This document shows, piece after piece, positions 37,101 to 50,800 of a stretch of 64,000 nt of DNA. The position numbers and the translations under genes were made by a program. The first letter of the stretch is position 1. The number at the start of each line of letters is the position of its first letter. This stretch comes from Rana temporaria (Eukaryota > Chordata > Amphibia > Anura > Ranidae): positions 44,921,981-44,985,980 of the forward strand of contig NC_053494.1 of the NCBI RefSeq assembly GCF_905171775.1, written 5' to 3'. The notes under the pieces are model-generated. The model was not told the DNA's origin and searched no databases. It saw nothing but the letters and a program-made list of their open reading frames with translations.

Positions 37101-40100
37101 TACGTTTTTCATTCATTCAACAAGATTCAAACCAATCTCATGTACAAACGTTCTGGAATCCAAACTAAAATAAGAATACAAGTAAAAACACTTACTTGAT
37201 AATCCCAGGTCACAGTTCTCTGTGTCGTCAAATTCTTTGTCTAAAGATGCAACATTTATATTGCTAAAATGAAGATCTAGAGCAGAACCTGGAAAATACA
37301 ACAGCATAGTAATGGACATATGAATACCAATAAATTGTATTCCAAAAATAACAATCAGACCATTAAAGTGCAAAAAGCGATAGTGATGTGCAAACAGAAA
37401 TCTCATCCACAGGGTCTAACTTTCACCTGCCTCTAAGGAGTTTACAGTGCTCCTACCACAGTCATATTCACACTCATTATGGGATTATGGGGCAGATCTA
37501 ATAGAAGCCAACTTAACGAGGACCCAGAGGAAATTCCTGCAAACATGGAAACTCCACAAAGGCAGCATCTCAGGTGAAAACGTAACCTAAGGCACCAGTG
37601 CTGCAAGCCATCTGTGCCAATACTAGGCATCAACAGAATAATTGTAATGTAAATATGACTTTTAACAAATTGCCCTTTAACGGACATAAGGCTGGGTTCA
37701 CACTGCTGTGTGTGATATGTTGCAAATTTGTTTATTTTTTTTGTCCTGTGTGAGGTGCTAATTTGCATTGCGTTTTGAGCTGGAGAGGTGCGAATTTACT
37801 GCGAATTTAACGCAAAATTCAGGAGTCAGAGACACAGCTGCAATTTGGTGTTCTAGCCAATGGAATCATGTTAATGTAAAAATGGGGGGGGGGTTAACTT
37901 CCTGTTTTTTGTGGCGAGTAGTGTGGTGAAATTCGCACATATCTGAACAAACAATGCAATTCCAGAACAATTTACACTGATGTCTATGGAGACTAAATTC
38001 GCAATGCAACGCTGTAAACTAGCACAAGACCCTTTTTACTATCGCATTCATAGAGGAATTACAACGCATTGATGTGAACGACCGTCATTGAAAACAATGA
38101 CTTTTTGGATGACATGTGAATCTAGTTTTTTTTTTTAACACATCACATAACATTTGTTATCAACTCGCACAAGTGTGAACGGGGCCTAAAAGAGTAATGA
38201 TCAATACGCATTGTTTTGAACAGTGTGACACATTTGGTTTTCAAAAGTAACCACATTTTACATGACAACCCTAATGTCAATAATAAAAAGATAAAACCGC
38301 TCTGCACCAAAAATGTGTGAAATGTCCAGTACAATAGGGGTGCATCCATCAGATCCATTCACTGACTCATGTAAAGAGACAAGAATTCTATGCTGACACA
38401 CATGAGAGTCATAGCAAGGCTTTAACATGGGAAGACCAGCAAGCTCCACCTTTCAGCCTACCTTCTATGCATTTTTCTTTAAATCATTTGCTTACTTGGC
38501 ACTTAACCCCCCCCCCCCCCCCCCCCAGACCGATTTTTAGCTTTCACCGCTGTCGTATTTGAATGACAATTGCGCAGTCATGCTACACTGTACCCAAATG
38601 ACATTTTTATCATTTGTTTCACACAGATAGGGATTTCTTTTGGTGCTATTTAATCACTGTTGGAGTTTTTATAAATTTTTTTGCTAAACAAACAAAAAAA
38701 AAAGATTTTGTTATAAAATGTTGCAAACAGGCAATTTTTCATTGATATGTGCTGATGAGGCCAATTCGCATGAGGAGAAAAAAATAGCCGATTACAGGCT
38801 CTGTTTACATCACATGATCAGCTGTCATTGGCTGACAGCTAATCACATGGTCTGGGGTCGTGAGCAGCCAAGTCTCATAGCTGATTGGCTATAGTGCGGA
38901 CGGGAAGGGGTTTGCTACCCTAAAAAAAAAATATGGATCCTGTTCCCTTGAAGCAGCCTGTGAAACCTTGTGCTGTGTAATTTGGGCCCCTGTATAAACA
39001 TAAAACTACCTGATCCTGCCTGGCTATGCCCTTCCCCTGTAAACTGACCATGGTTTATCATGGCTGCTGAGCCCTGACACCGTGGTCAGTTTACATTCCC
39101 CCGTCATCCGCAGCTCTCCTCTGCCGTCCTCCCCCCTCCCATCCCTGCCATGTTCTGTCCACTCCCTAGCCCTCCCCTTCTGCTGATATCATAATGCAAT
39201 AACTTTGTTACAATCCCCCCTGCTACATGAAAATAATGTCCCCACGGCATGCGTTTTTTTAAGAAAAATGCCACTGTGTACCTCATTTCATGTGACCGGA
39301 TGCCTCTCTCCTCCTGGCTGACGTCAGCAGGGGTTAACCAGCCCCGCCCGCTTTGCTGTCAGATGAAGAGAGTAGAGAGGCAGCCAGTCACGTGAGTGCT
39401 GATGAGCGCTCTGAAATTAGGTACACAGTGGCATTTTCTTTAAAAACACACGCCGTGGGGACATTATTTTCATATAGCAGAGGGGATTGTAACAAGGTTA
39501 TTGAGTGGCTTGACAACCACTTTAAGTCTAACATTTTAATTTGTCAATATTTGAGCCAGCTTTGAAGCTGAACTCATTTCACTTTTTTTCTGAGTAGCAT
39601 GGATGACTAGTCCATTTACAACTGTCCCCAGAGCCAACAGTGTCTCAGTGGAAAACATTTATTTTTTTACAAACTAACAAAGCACAATTCAGCAAGGCAA
39701 AATACAACCATTAATCAGAGCATGGGAAAAACATTAAAAACATGAATAATAATGTGTAACTCCAGTTTAAAATCTCAATTTTTGGATTTACTAAAACCTG
39801 TGCCTTCTTTTAATTTTCACAGCTGGTTTAGTTTAGTTGTAAAGATTTGCTTTAGTAAGTAAATATGAAGTACCTGAAAGTGGGCGGTCTTATGATGGTT
39901 CCCACCTGCAGTAACAGTGGGCCTGTTCACTTCTCCTCGCCTACAAGTACCATGATGCAATGGAAGGGTGTTCTCTGCATTTCTATTGCGACTTTCTGGT
40001 TGGGCAGAGTCAGTCCTGAGTGCACGCTCTGGACTGGGTCTTTAACTACCTCAATACAGGGCACTTTCACCCCCTTCCTGCCCAGGCCATTTTTCAGCTT

Positions 40101-42417
40101 TCAGCACTGACAAGCTTTGAATGACAATTGCACGGTCATGCAGCATTGTAAACAAGTGAATTTTTTTTACTTTTTCTTCACATAATAAGAGCTTTATTTT
40201 AGTGGTATTTAATCAGTGCTGTTTTTTTTTTACAAGAAAAAGACAATAAAAGTTTGTCGGTAAATTTGTAATTTTTCTCCTTCACTGATGAGGCTACATT
40301 GATGGGCACTGATGAGGCACTAATATGCCACACTGATAGGTGGCACTGGTGGGCACTGATGAGTAGGCACCAATATGCCACACTGATGGGCAGGTACTGA
40401 TGGGCACTGAAAAGCTGCACTGACTGGTATCACTAATACGCACAGATTGGTGGCACTGATGGGCAATACTGGGGCTTTCCTGTAATCACGGAACTGATGA
40501 TCAGTGCCCCGATTACCTGCCCAGGTCTCCCCTTTCAGTATGAGACGAGGAGAGCCGATTCAGGGCACTTCCGTACTTACATGTGACCAGCTGTCATTGG
40601 ACACAGGCGCGGCTCTTTATAAAAATCGGGGTTGTACCGTGTCCTAGAAACACAGTGCGGTCATGATCGCCAAGCTGCATGCCCTGCATAATCAGGGCAT
40701 TTTGTGCCTGTTTGTGAAGTGTTCAAACAAGTACAAATAAAATGCAGATCGCAAGGGCAGTGCTTTGAATGCAGTGTGTCTTTTCTGCACTATGTTCTGG
40801 TGTGAAACAGCCCTAAGACCGGGTAGCTGTTCCTTCAGGGCACATGCGCCGATGATATCATCGACGTAGTATACCGTAAATATCTCCTAAATCGCGCACT
40901 TGTAGGAGAGATTTACAGTACCTCTAGGTAAGCCTTATTCTAGGGCCGCTGCCACACACCACATCATGGGAATGTGGGCGGCGCTACTCGGCAGTCCAGA
41001 AATTAACTGGCGCTGGGCTGCACAGGAATACCATACACAAGCCACAGAGCGAGGTATACAGTATCTAAGGAAGAACAGTACTCAGAGTGTCACCGTCACA
41101 GAGATGGACACATGGGGACAGCGCTGCACCTGAAGGACCATGCGGACTGCAAACACTACAGGTAGTTTATCTACAGAGAAGCATTAAAATGCCATATTAA
41201 TGAAGGGAAATAATAAAAATAAATAAATAAAACTGGAATTATCCTTTAAACTAGAACTATAAATTTGCTTTATTCCTACAGAACCAATAGTCAATGTGGT
41301 GTCATAGCATGCTGATAAACGTATAAAGACATATGTACATCCATTATGTAATATATGTGAAAGACAGAACAGTAAAATGTTTGTGGAAGTACAGTACATA
41401 ATATAAAATTCTCTCTGCCACATACCAGATTCCTTATTACGGCAACATATTGTCCTAAATAATTCTGCATAACAAAAATCCTAAAATGAAATGAAAACTG
41501 ACAGAATTAACATTGGTGAGGTGTGTGTACATGCAGCTGTGCATCTGCAATGAACGGCTCATTCATAACCTTACAGATGCAACTTGCAGCATTTTGTAAA
41601 TCTGTAAGCCCTGTGATAGAGCAACCTTGTTTTGTCACCAGCCTGATGCCATCTCACCCTACAAGTTAAATGTACCCAGCTAAGAGCAGCGACTGAATAT
41701 TCAAAGTTGGCTGCAGTCCCAAAACATCAAAGTGTGCCAGATAAATAAAGGTTTTAAGGTATCATTAAATGAGCAATGAATGGCAGTGTATGAATGCATT
41801 GAAGAAATAAAAGGAAACCAAATTGTTTTGCAGTGATGAGTAAAAGAAATGAAGACATAGTTGTGCTTACCAGCTGTGTAGTGCTGACTCACTGCCTGCA
41901 GTTCCCTGCTCTGCTCACACACTGTACTGAAGCAGCTAATAACAGCAGCTCCCCGATCATGTGACCACAGTCACATCAGGAGCATGTCATACGCTTCCAG
42001 GCATAGAGGAGGACTTGCAGTATCACAGAGACCTGTGAGCATCATAGGTGAAATCCGTGTGCTCTTTGCTCTGCAGAATGCCTGAAAGTGCCAGTGCTGC
42101 AAGATATACAGACTGAGGAGAAGTCAGTGAGGCTGACCTATGACAACTGGTGCAAAACTGAAGCTGTTGCACAAAGCAACCAAATGCTTGCTTTTATTTG
42201 AAAGGTACAGCCAGGCCCGAACTGGGACAAAAAATAGGCCCGGGCATTTTAGACTGAGCAGCCGGGGGGGGGGGGGGGGGGGTTGCGGCGCGGCGGGGGT
42301 TAGTGATGGGATGTGGGGTGAGATAAAGAAATATAGAGAGAGAGCGAGAGAGAAATATAGATAGATATAAAGATAGAAAGGAAGGTAGATAGATAGATAG
42401 ATAGATAGATAGGTAGG

Positions 42418-42496
<79 letters not shown>

Positions 42497-45074
42497 GTTG
42501 ACTGGGTTATATGCTCCTTACTTCAGGAGATACTGGCAAACAGAACTGGTGGGACCTCCATATAACCCTTCCCACTGATGGCTATCTTCAGCATCATCTT
42601 TAGCAAGCAATAAAAGATTAACAAGCACTGCACTAAGTCCTTTTCTTGCAGCAGCTCAGCTCCCCCTCCTGGGAGTGACTTGGCAGCCTAGTAGCTTTTT
42701 AGTCTGTAATGTAAGCATAGAGCAGGTGTTCTGGAAGGGAGAGTGGCAGGAAGTGCTGAGCAGAGAACAACTTGAGGGACTTCAATGCTTCTGTTTGAGA
42801 ATGAATTGCTCCACAGTGTCTGCGGGGCTAGTTTTAGAGCTCATTTACTATTTGTTTAAAACATGGAAATACTTGAATGTCCTGGCCCAAAATTTACTTC
42901 AAAACACAAACCAATTGCCAGACTTAAGAGGCCTACACACTATACAAGTCAGGCTACAGCTTTTGATGGGGTCAATCATGAGTAACTATGGCTGCTTCTT
43001 GGCAATTATGGCCTGGGGGGGGCTTTATCGATTGGCTAAAAGCTTCATGCTTGTTAATGGTTGAATCAGACGGGCCATTTGAGGTTGGCTGGGGTGTGTG
43101 TCAGGGGTTTCTTTTGATTCCTCCACTATACATGTTTGCAATCGATCCCTTCATTAGGAGGTTAGAGAGCAGACCGTCGAGGGAAGTGGTCAGTGTCTCT
43201 CTATGGGAGAATCTACAGCGGTTTGTTCCAGCTATTATAGGGGAACAGACTGAACTTTGTTAAGAGGTCTGTACCTTACCTTCCCAGTGGATGGGTGGCC
43301 TCAGTATGGTCTTCTCTCTAATGTTTTTGAAATATAAATTTGGTAATATATTGGCAGAGGAACTGGTTTAGGCCTTTTCTGCAGAGTAAAGAGAATGGTG
43401 AGCCAGTGAAACGCCTGAGGGTCTGACATGATAAGCTCCCAGCTTATGTTGCCCCTTGCCTGAAAATACTTTGTCAGTGGCATGTGACTGCGTTAGAAAT
43501 GAAGTCTCTTCCTAGGGAGGCCCTAGAGAGGAGAGTTGGTTGGCCTTGAGGCCCAGTTATGAGGAAGGGTCTGCGCTTGCTGAATCTAGAGAGTATCCCT
43601 TTAAAGTTCTGGGATTTGGCCTGGTGCTCAATCCATGGCAGACTATATGAAGGGAAACCTGAAGCATCGCTCTGTGGAGAACTGTGGTTGTCCACAAGTG
43701 GAGTGTGGTGGTGTGGAGGAGACAATGGACCATTTCTTGCTTTAGTGTCCCTCCAATGTAGAAGTCTATAAGCGGTTGGGTGGGGCTCTGTGTATCCCTT
43801 TTCTTTCCCGCTTGAGTGGTCGTATAGGGCTTTTGAGAATCATCTGGATTTTGAGACACTTCTTCTAGATAATAAGTGATGATGCGCTGTTGTTGAACTG
43901 AAGTGTAACCAATGTGTCACAAAATAATAAACGTACTAAAAATAAAAAAGCAATAATTAACTTTGAATCCACAAGCACTTGTATTGCATACAAGATGAGA
44001 CTTCATATGCTGCAATACAGAGGGGCTGTATATGCTTTACAATGCAGCTGTGGATTGCAATACATTGGACACACTTAAGGCCCTTTCACACCTACGGACA
44101 AACGGTCCGTTTACGGACTTGTAATGTATCCCTATGGGATTGCAGACGTTAGCGGATGATGCATCCGCTAACGTCCGCAACCATCCGCGTCCGCAAAGAT
44201 CCGCTTTTGCGGACGGAAGAAACCCCTATTTTTCTTCCGTCCGGCGGAACGGATCGGATGAATACAGACACACGGTCTGTATTCATCCGATTCCCTATAG
44301 GGGAGAGCAGAGGAGAGACAGGGCAGTCTCTGCACTGTGTGCGGGGACCGCCCTGTCCGCCGACAGCTCAGCGGGGATTAACGGAGGAATCCCCGCTGAG
44401 CCAAACGGGCTAACGGAGCGGATCAATACGGATCCACTCTGTGTGAAAGAGCCCTAAGAGACTGCTAAGAGTACGCATCAAAGAGCATGTACAAAACATT
44501 TTTAAAGGATTTGATAAGCAAAGCGTTTTCAAACACTTCGCTCAAGTGCATAGTAGAGACTCGTCCCACTTGAAATTTTGGGGACTTGAACCGTACAAAA
44601 GACATTGGCGTGGAAGCCATAAGGTAAGAACAGTAAGCCAGCTTGAGTCTAAATGGATTTTCCTTATGGATACTCTTACACCTCAAGGACCCAATGTTGA
44701 GTTTGATTTGAACCGTTTAATTAATGATTTTTGATATTTCTCCCCACTGTCCCTCATTACTTTGTGTAGGTTCACTAGGACACCTCTGGGCCTTGATCTA
44801 TCCGTTCACCCAGGGTTTTCATTTTTTTTTTTTTTTTTGGTTTTGTCTGGCATATATTTACTGACAGCTACATATATGGGAAATTTTTGGCCACTTTATT
44901 CATGTTGTTGGGACACATATCTTTATATCACAATCTTCCATCTTTTACTCTGTGGTTATTGTATTGTTATCACTTACCCTAAATATTCATTTCATCCTGT
45001 TTCTTTGTGTCCCCTCTGCACATTCTTGCATCACTTCCAGTGTCTCCTGTTCAGATTTTTATTTTAAATGCAAC

Positions 45075-45158
<84 letters not shown>

Positions 45159-47819
45159 CTTCTGCTTTGGGCAGCATTTTTTATGATGCATCTCAGTAGT
45201 ATCTTCATCCCCAGAACCCTTTGTTTTTACGATCTTTATATGCACTCTTTGCCCTGATACCTCTGGGAAAATGGCTGCCAAATACTCCAGGAAAATGACT
45301 GATGTATTAATTTCAATAGGAAGACACCTAGAAAATGGCCGCCGCTATTAAAGTCAATGGGACTTTCCAAAAAATGGCCACGATACCATACATTCCTATG
45401 AGACTATTTAAGGACACTGTCAGTGCTAGCTTGTATCCCCTAAGGTCACATGACTGCCGAAGCGCAGTCGGGTTTGGCTGACAGGCACATCAGAAGTGAC
45501 GTGGAAACGAGCTTAGCGCTCGTGGATGATGTATTCACGAGCACTAAGCTCATTCCCAAGTAATTTCTGGTGTGCCTGTCAGTTTACTAAAAGTAAATTT
45601 TTTAGTGTTTGTTTTTATCGAATAAATATTTTATAACATACTACACCAGGGGTCGACAAAATCTGGGCGCCAGGTCGCAATTGCAACAAGAAATTGTGAC
45701 CTGGCGCCCGCGGCGGCCGGTAATTGAGGCGGCCGGTAATTGAGACTGTGGCTTTGCAGCCTTGTGAAGTCCCAAGCTCTTCCTTCTGTGAGCTGGCGCC
45801 ACCTGGTGGTGGCCGTTGGCATTACAAGTTAAACAGCTGTTCTAATGTATAATCTTTCACTATTTTCACTGCCATCTCCTTCCCTCTAAGTAGAACCCCA
45901 AACATTATATATATTTTTTATTCTAACACCCTAGAGAATAAAATGGTGATTGTTGCAATACTTTCTGTCACACCGTATTTGCGCAGTGGTCTTACAAGCG
46001 CACTTTTTTTGGGAAAAAATACACTTTTTTTTAATTAAAAAATAAGACAACAGTAAAGTTATCCCATTTTTTTTTATTGTGAAAGACAATGTTACACTAA
46101 GGAAATTGATACCCAACATGTCAAGCTTCAAAATTGCATCCGTTTGTAGAATGGCGACAAACTTTTACCCTTTAAAATCTCCATAGGCGATGTTTAAAAA
46201 AATCTACAGGTTGCATGTTTTGAGTTACAGAAGAGGTATAGAGCTAGAATTATTGCTCTCGCTCCAACGATCGCGGCGATACCTCACATGTGTGGTTTGA
46301 ATACCGTTTACATATGCGAGCGCTACTCACGTATGTGTTCGCTTCTGCGCTCAAGCTCGTCGGGACTGGACACTTTATCTGGCTCCTAACTTTTTTAGCT
46401 GGCTCCTAGATTCCAATAAAATTTATCAAACCCTGTACTACACTGTATGGGCATTCCCCTTCTTCCCTCTACACCTCCCTCCCCTCTGTGTGAGAGAGAG
46501 ATAACATTAATATAGAGGAATCACCGTCCATCACCCAGCATTGAATATTGGGAAAACGAGAGGAGGACCCTGAAAGTGAATGGAAATTTTTTTAAACCAC
46601 CAGCCATTTATGTAAAGTCCCCCAGAAGAAATTGCAACCACTGGTTTTCCCATGCTGTTACCTTACTGCAGTAAGGTGAGAGGCCACTTCACGAGGTGTC
46701 ATTGCATGGAATGAAGAGACACCCGTTTATATTTATCAGTTTGCACAGTCTGTAGCACTACACACCACTGGTTTTCTCCTTAATCTCAAAAAGACTGCAT
46801 CAGAGACTTGTTACTTGTCACACCTTCCCTTCACTGTTCAGTATATGTCAGCTTGATGAACACCGACTGACTAATCACACACGTTTGTTATACATGTTAT
46901 CTGGTTTGTTGTACAAATCATTTGTTATTTTCTTAAATGAAAGGAATCTGTTATTTGAAGAGTTTATTTGCATGTTTGGTTTACACTGCCACCTTGTGCA
47001 CGCCTTTATTATTGCTTTTTTATTTTGTGACATATTAATTACACTTCAGTTCAACAACAGCGCAGCATCACTTATTATACACATACACTTATTGGTCACG
47101 GATCCACCCATCTGTGTTTGCAGCAGTGGTCCTATACATTGTTTTTTCCACTTTCAGTGATAGCACAGGAGTCTTCCTTTACCACTTTTCTAGTTACTTT
47201 AGTAGTCCGTTACTTAAAGGTTTCAGGTTTCCACTCGGAGAAAAGTCCCTCCTGACGAGGTGGTGGTGCACAACATTCTGGATGAGGTTGGGAAGATTTG
47301 GGGTCTTGAGAATAGGGTTGCCACCTCATCCCTTTAAACCCGAACACATATTGATTACACAGGTTGTGAGGCTGATTAAGGTGGTAATTTAACTCACTTA
47401 GTACCTTATCTGCATTAAATCAGCCTCAGAACCTGTGTAATTCATATGTTTTCGGGTTTAAAGGGATGAGGTGGCAACCCTACTTGAGAAGGATAGGTAG
47501 CGGCTGGGGGCCTGCAAAAAGGCATGGGGGAATGTCAGGTCCCCGTAGCTGCTGTCTGTCATTCTCTGGGTGTGCAGCTTTTCTTTCTGTCCTTTCAAGT
47601 CCCCTAAATTTTGTTATGATCAGATATTTTTTTAAAAGGCTGTATGCATGAGGGTGTGTTTAGGTGGAGGGTAGGGTTTTGTTGAGGAGCATCATGATAA
47701 TAGTAATTCTAAAATATGTCCTGGTTTGTATATTTCTTTGTGTTTCCTTTGTTTGTTTGTTTTTCCTGTCAAAAAAATCTATTTTCTGTTTCTATGCTGA
47801 GGTAAGCCATTTTTTATTT

Positions 47820-47889
<70 letters not shown>

Positions 47890-50800
47890 CATTTTTTGTA
47901 TACAGTGCCTTGCAAAAGTATTCACCCCCTTGGCTTTTTACCTATTTTTTTACATTACAGCCTTTAGTTCAATGTTTTTTTTTATCTGAATTATATGTGA
48001 TGGATCAGAACACAATAGTCTAAATTGGTGAAGTAAAATTTAAAAAATATATACATAAAACTATTTTTCAGAAATAAAAACGGATAATTGGCATGTGCGT
48101 ATGTATTCACACCCTTTGTTATGAAAGGTTTTGTACTAATGTCCATATAACTCTGTATAGGTCCTGGACCATTCTCATGTGTAATAATGTAGGTCACACT
48201 TTGGTCATGTTTTATTCACTTATTTTTTTTTAAATAAAAATACTTCAATAAAGATCTTGCTTATTCAATGTAAAAATAATAAATATATATCTGAACATAG
48301 CAGAGCTGGGATCTCAGCAGGAAAGAATAGTTTAGGAGGAGAACTGGATATAGAGGAAAACTTGCAAGCAACACACCACAAAAGCACCAAGAATTTTTCA
48401 CAATTGAAAAATGGAAAGACTACCACTACTACTACTACAGCATGCATTTATAAGGGGGAGGGCTTAATGTACATGAAGTAGAACTGCAAAAATGTACAAG
48501 AAGCAAAACACTGCCATTCTAATATCTGGTAGACACTTTATAAATGAACTGTGGTAGTAGCCATCCTTACTATTTATGAATCATATATGCTACAAAACCA
48601 CAGAAGCACTTTAATTATTCATAATAACTAATGCAAGAATCTGGAAACTTACCTATAACCGATTCAACAGTATTACTGGTAGGGTAGAAAGGGAGTGCTT
48701 TGGCATTAACACTTGATGAGAGAGCAGTAGGGGATGAACTGTCTGAGCCAATACTAGATGCCAGGCTAGATGTGATACTGGACGTTATACTGGAAGCCAA
48801 TGGGTTCACCACTGAGAAAACACTGAGATGGCTCTGTTCAACAGACATGAAAATAATTAAAACTCAAATTATATGCACGATAAACTAAAAAATACTACAG
48901 ATTATAATTTAATTTACAAAGATAGACATGTGCAAATTATCAGGCTGCAATAACAGTGCTTTGTTTTCACCCATGAAAGATCTACAGCTACTTTGAGACA
49001 TTCTGGTACAGCTACTTAGAGTTAGAAGTGTCTATAAAACATTCGCTGGACGAATGTCACACACACGCACGTTGGTGCAGGCTTGACAAATTTTCCCCGC
49101 ATTTTACTAATTAATTCCTAGATTAACCGTCAGCTCCACCTAGAGGTCAAAATGTGGTTTTAAATGTTTCTCACTGAAGTACCGTAGTTCAGAAAAAAAA
49201 TAATTTCCTGATGAAGTTTAAGTGGTCGCTGACGATACATGTAGGGACGTAGAGGCAACAGGAAGTGATGCAGGCGAGCTCGATGCTCGTGGATACACAT
49301 GTTTTGTTTACTGTTTGAATGTGAGTACCTTGTATACTTTTTATGCAATAAACGCAATTGTAGTTAAAACATACTACACTATTCTGAGATTCCTTTTACC
49401 TTCCCTGCTATCATATATGCACGGCACCTGGAGACCCCTTACACCATGGACATAACAGCCGCTCCGCACAACCAGGGACCACATCAGGGATTACCCAAGG
49501 CACCATCCAGGCAGGCTGGATTACGCTGGATACACGCAGGCTTTTCTTATATGCTGTAACCTCACAGCAGTGAACTAAGGGGCCATCCATTTACTTTAGC
49601 AGAAGGCACTGAAGAGCCGTCACTCTGCACAATTGCAACTTAGTAGAAGGCACTGAAGAAGCCATCACCTTGCACACATCACTTTTTATGTGCAATTGCA
49701 CATTTTGGACTTTTTATTTTATTTTTGCATCACACTTTGGAATTTACCACGTTCACCTAATGCACCTTTGCATTTCATTTCATGCTTGTTTACATATTAT
49801 GTGATTGTTTTGCATTGTGTTACATACGTCTTCAGCATTTGAAGTTTATTTGGACACTATATTGTTTGGCATGTTATTTAGTTTGCCCCTTGCACAATAT
49901 TTTGCACTTTGCACCTATTATCATTGCCTTTATGCTTGTGCGTTTTTATACTTTTGCATATAATTTTATCAATAGCTCAGCACTACTTTTTATAGTCATG
50001 CACACTCAGGTCTTGGTTTTACCTTTCAATGTTTTGTAGCAGTTGATTCATACTTAACCCCTTCACAGCTGTCATTCAGCTGTTCCACAGTAGCGCGTGA
50101 ATACTCTTTATATTTATCCTTTGATTGCATGATGTAGGTTAACAGCAATAGATTGCAAATGCAAATACCACACTTATGCCGCGTACCCGCGATCAGAAAT
50201 TCTGACAAGAAAAGTCCGATGTGAGCGTTTGGTCAGAAATTCATACCGTGTATATGCTCCATCAGACTTTTGCTGTCGGAATTTCCGCCAACAAAAGATT
50301 GAGAGCCGGTTCTCTATTTTTCAGATGGAAAAAGTTCCTAACGGAAAATCCACTCGTCTGTATGCAATTCCGACGCGCAAAAAAACACACATGCTCAGAA
50401 TCAAGCAGAGGTGCCAAACTGTCTATTGAACTTTATTGATCTCGGCTCGTCGTACGCCTTGTACTTCACCATGTTCTTGACGGTCGGAATTTCAAACAAG
50501 ATTTGTGTGTCAGAAAAAAATCCATGGTTTTCTTGTCTAAATTTTCGATCATGTGCACGTGGCATTAGGATCAACTCCAGAACTTTTAACTGCTTAATTG
50601 ATGAAAAAATAATGAAGGAGTAGCCCACACCTGGCCAAAAAAAAAGCTTTTGTTTCAATTGTCCAATTGTTTTTAGTCCCTTGAAAAAGGGGAGGATGGC
50701 TATTCTTAAGAGCTGTAATTCCTAAACCCTTCTTCCGATTTGGATGCACATACCCTCAAATTAAAACTGATGCCGCGTACACACGGTCGTTTTTCAGGAT

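Larger units (their letters stand above)
43930..45646 (+). mobile_element. Older Penelope-like element, 3' part
   Basis: Contains a GIY-YIG endonuclease fragment and about 900 bp of 3' sequence to TATAACATACTACAC (45633-45646), a terminal motif repeated near 49365-49379. Belongs to a different lineage from the palindromic element. Interrupted by a MITE at 44079-44457; its 3' edge is split by the hAT element at 45647-46435. Confidence 0.85.

Noticed and set aside
42140..42364. Gly-rich frame across the poly-G tract
   Set aside because: Low-complexity translation of a G-run and GATA repeat.
45440..45480. Fifth hammerhead-like motif (CTGCCGAAGCGCAGTCGGG)
   Set aside because: Stem-like but lacks both CTGANGA and GAAA; too weak.
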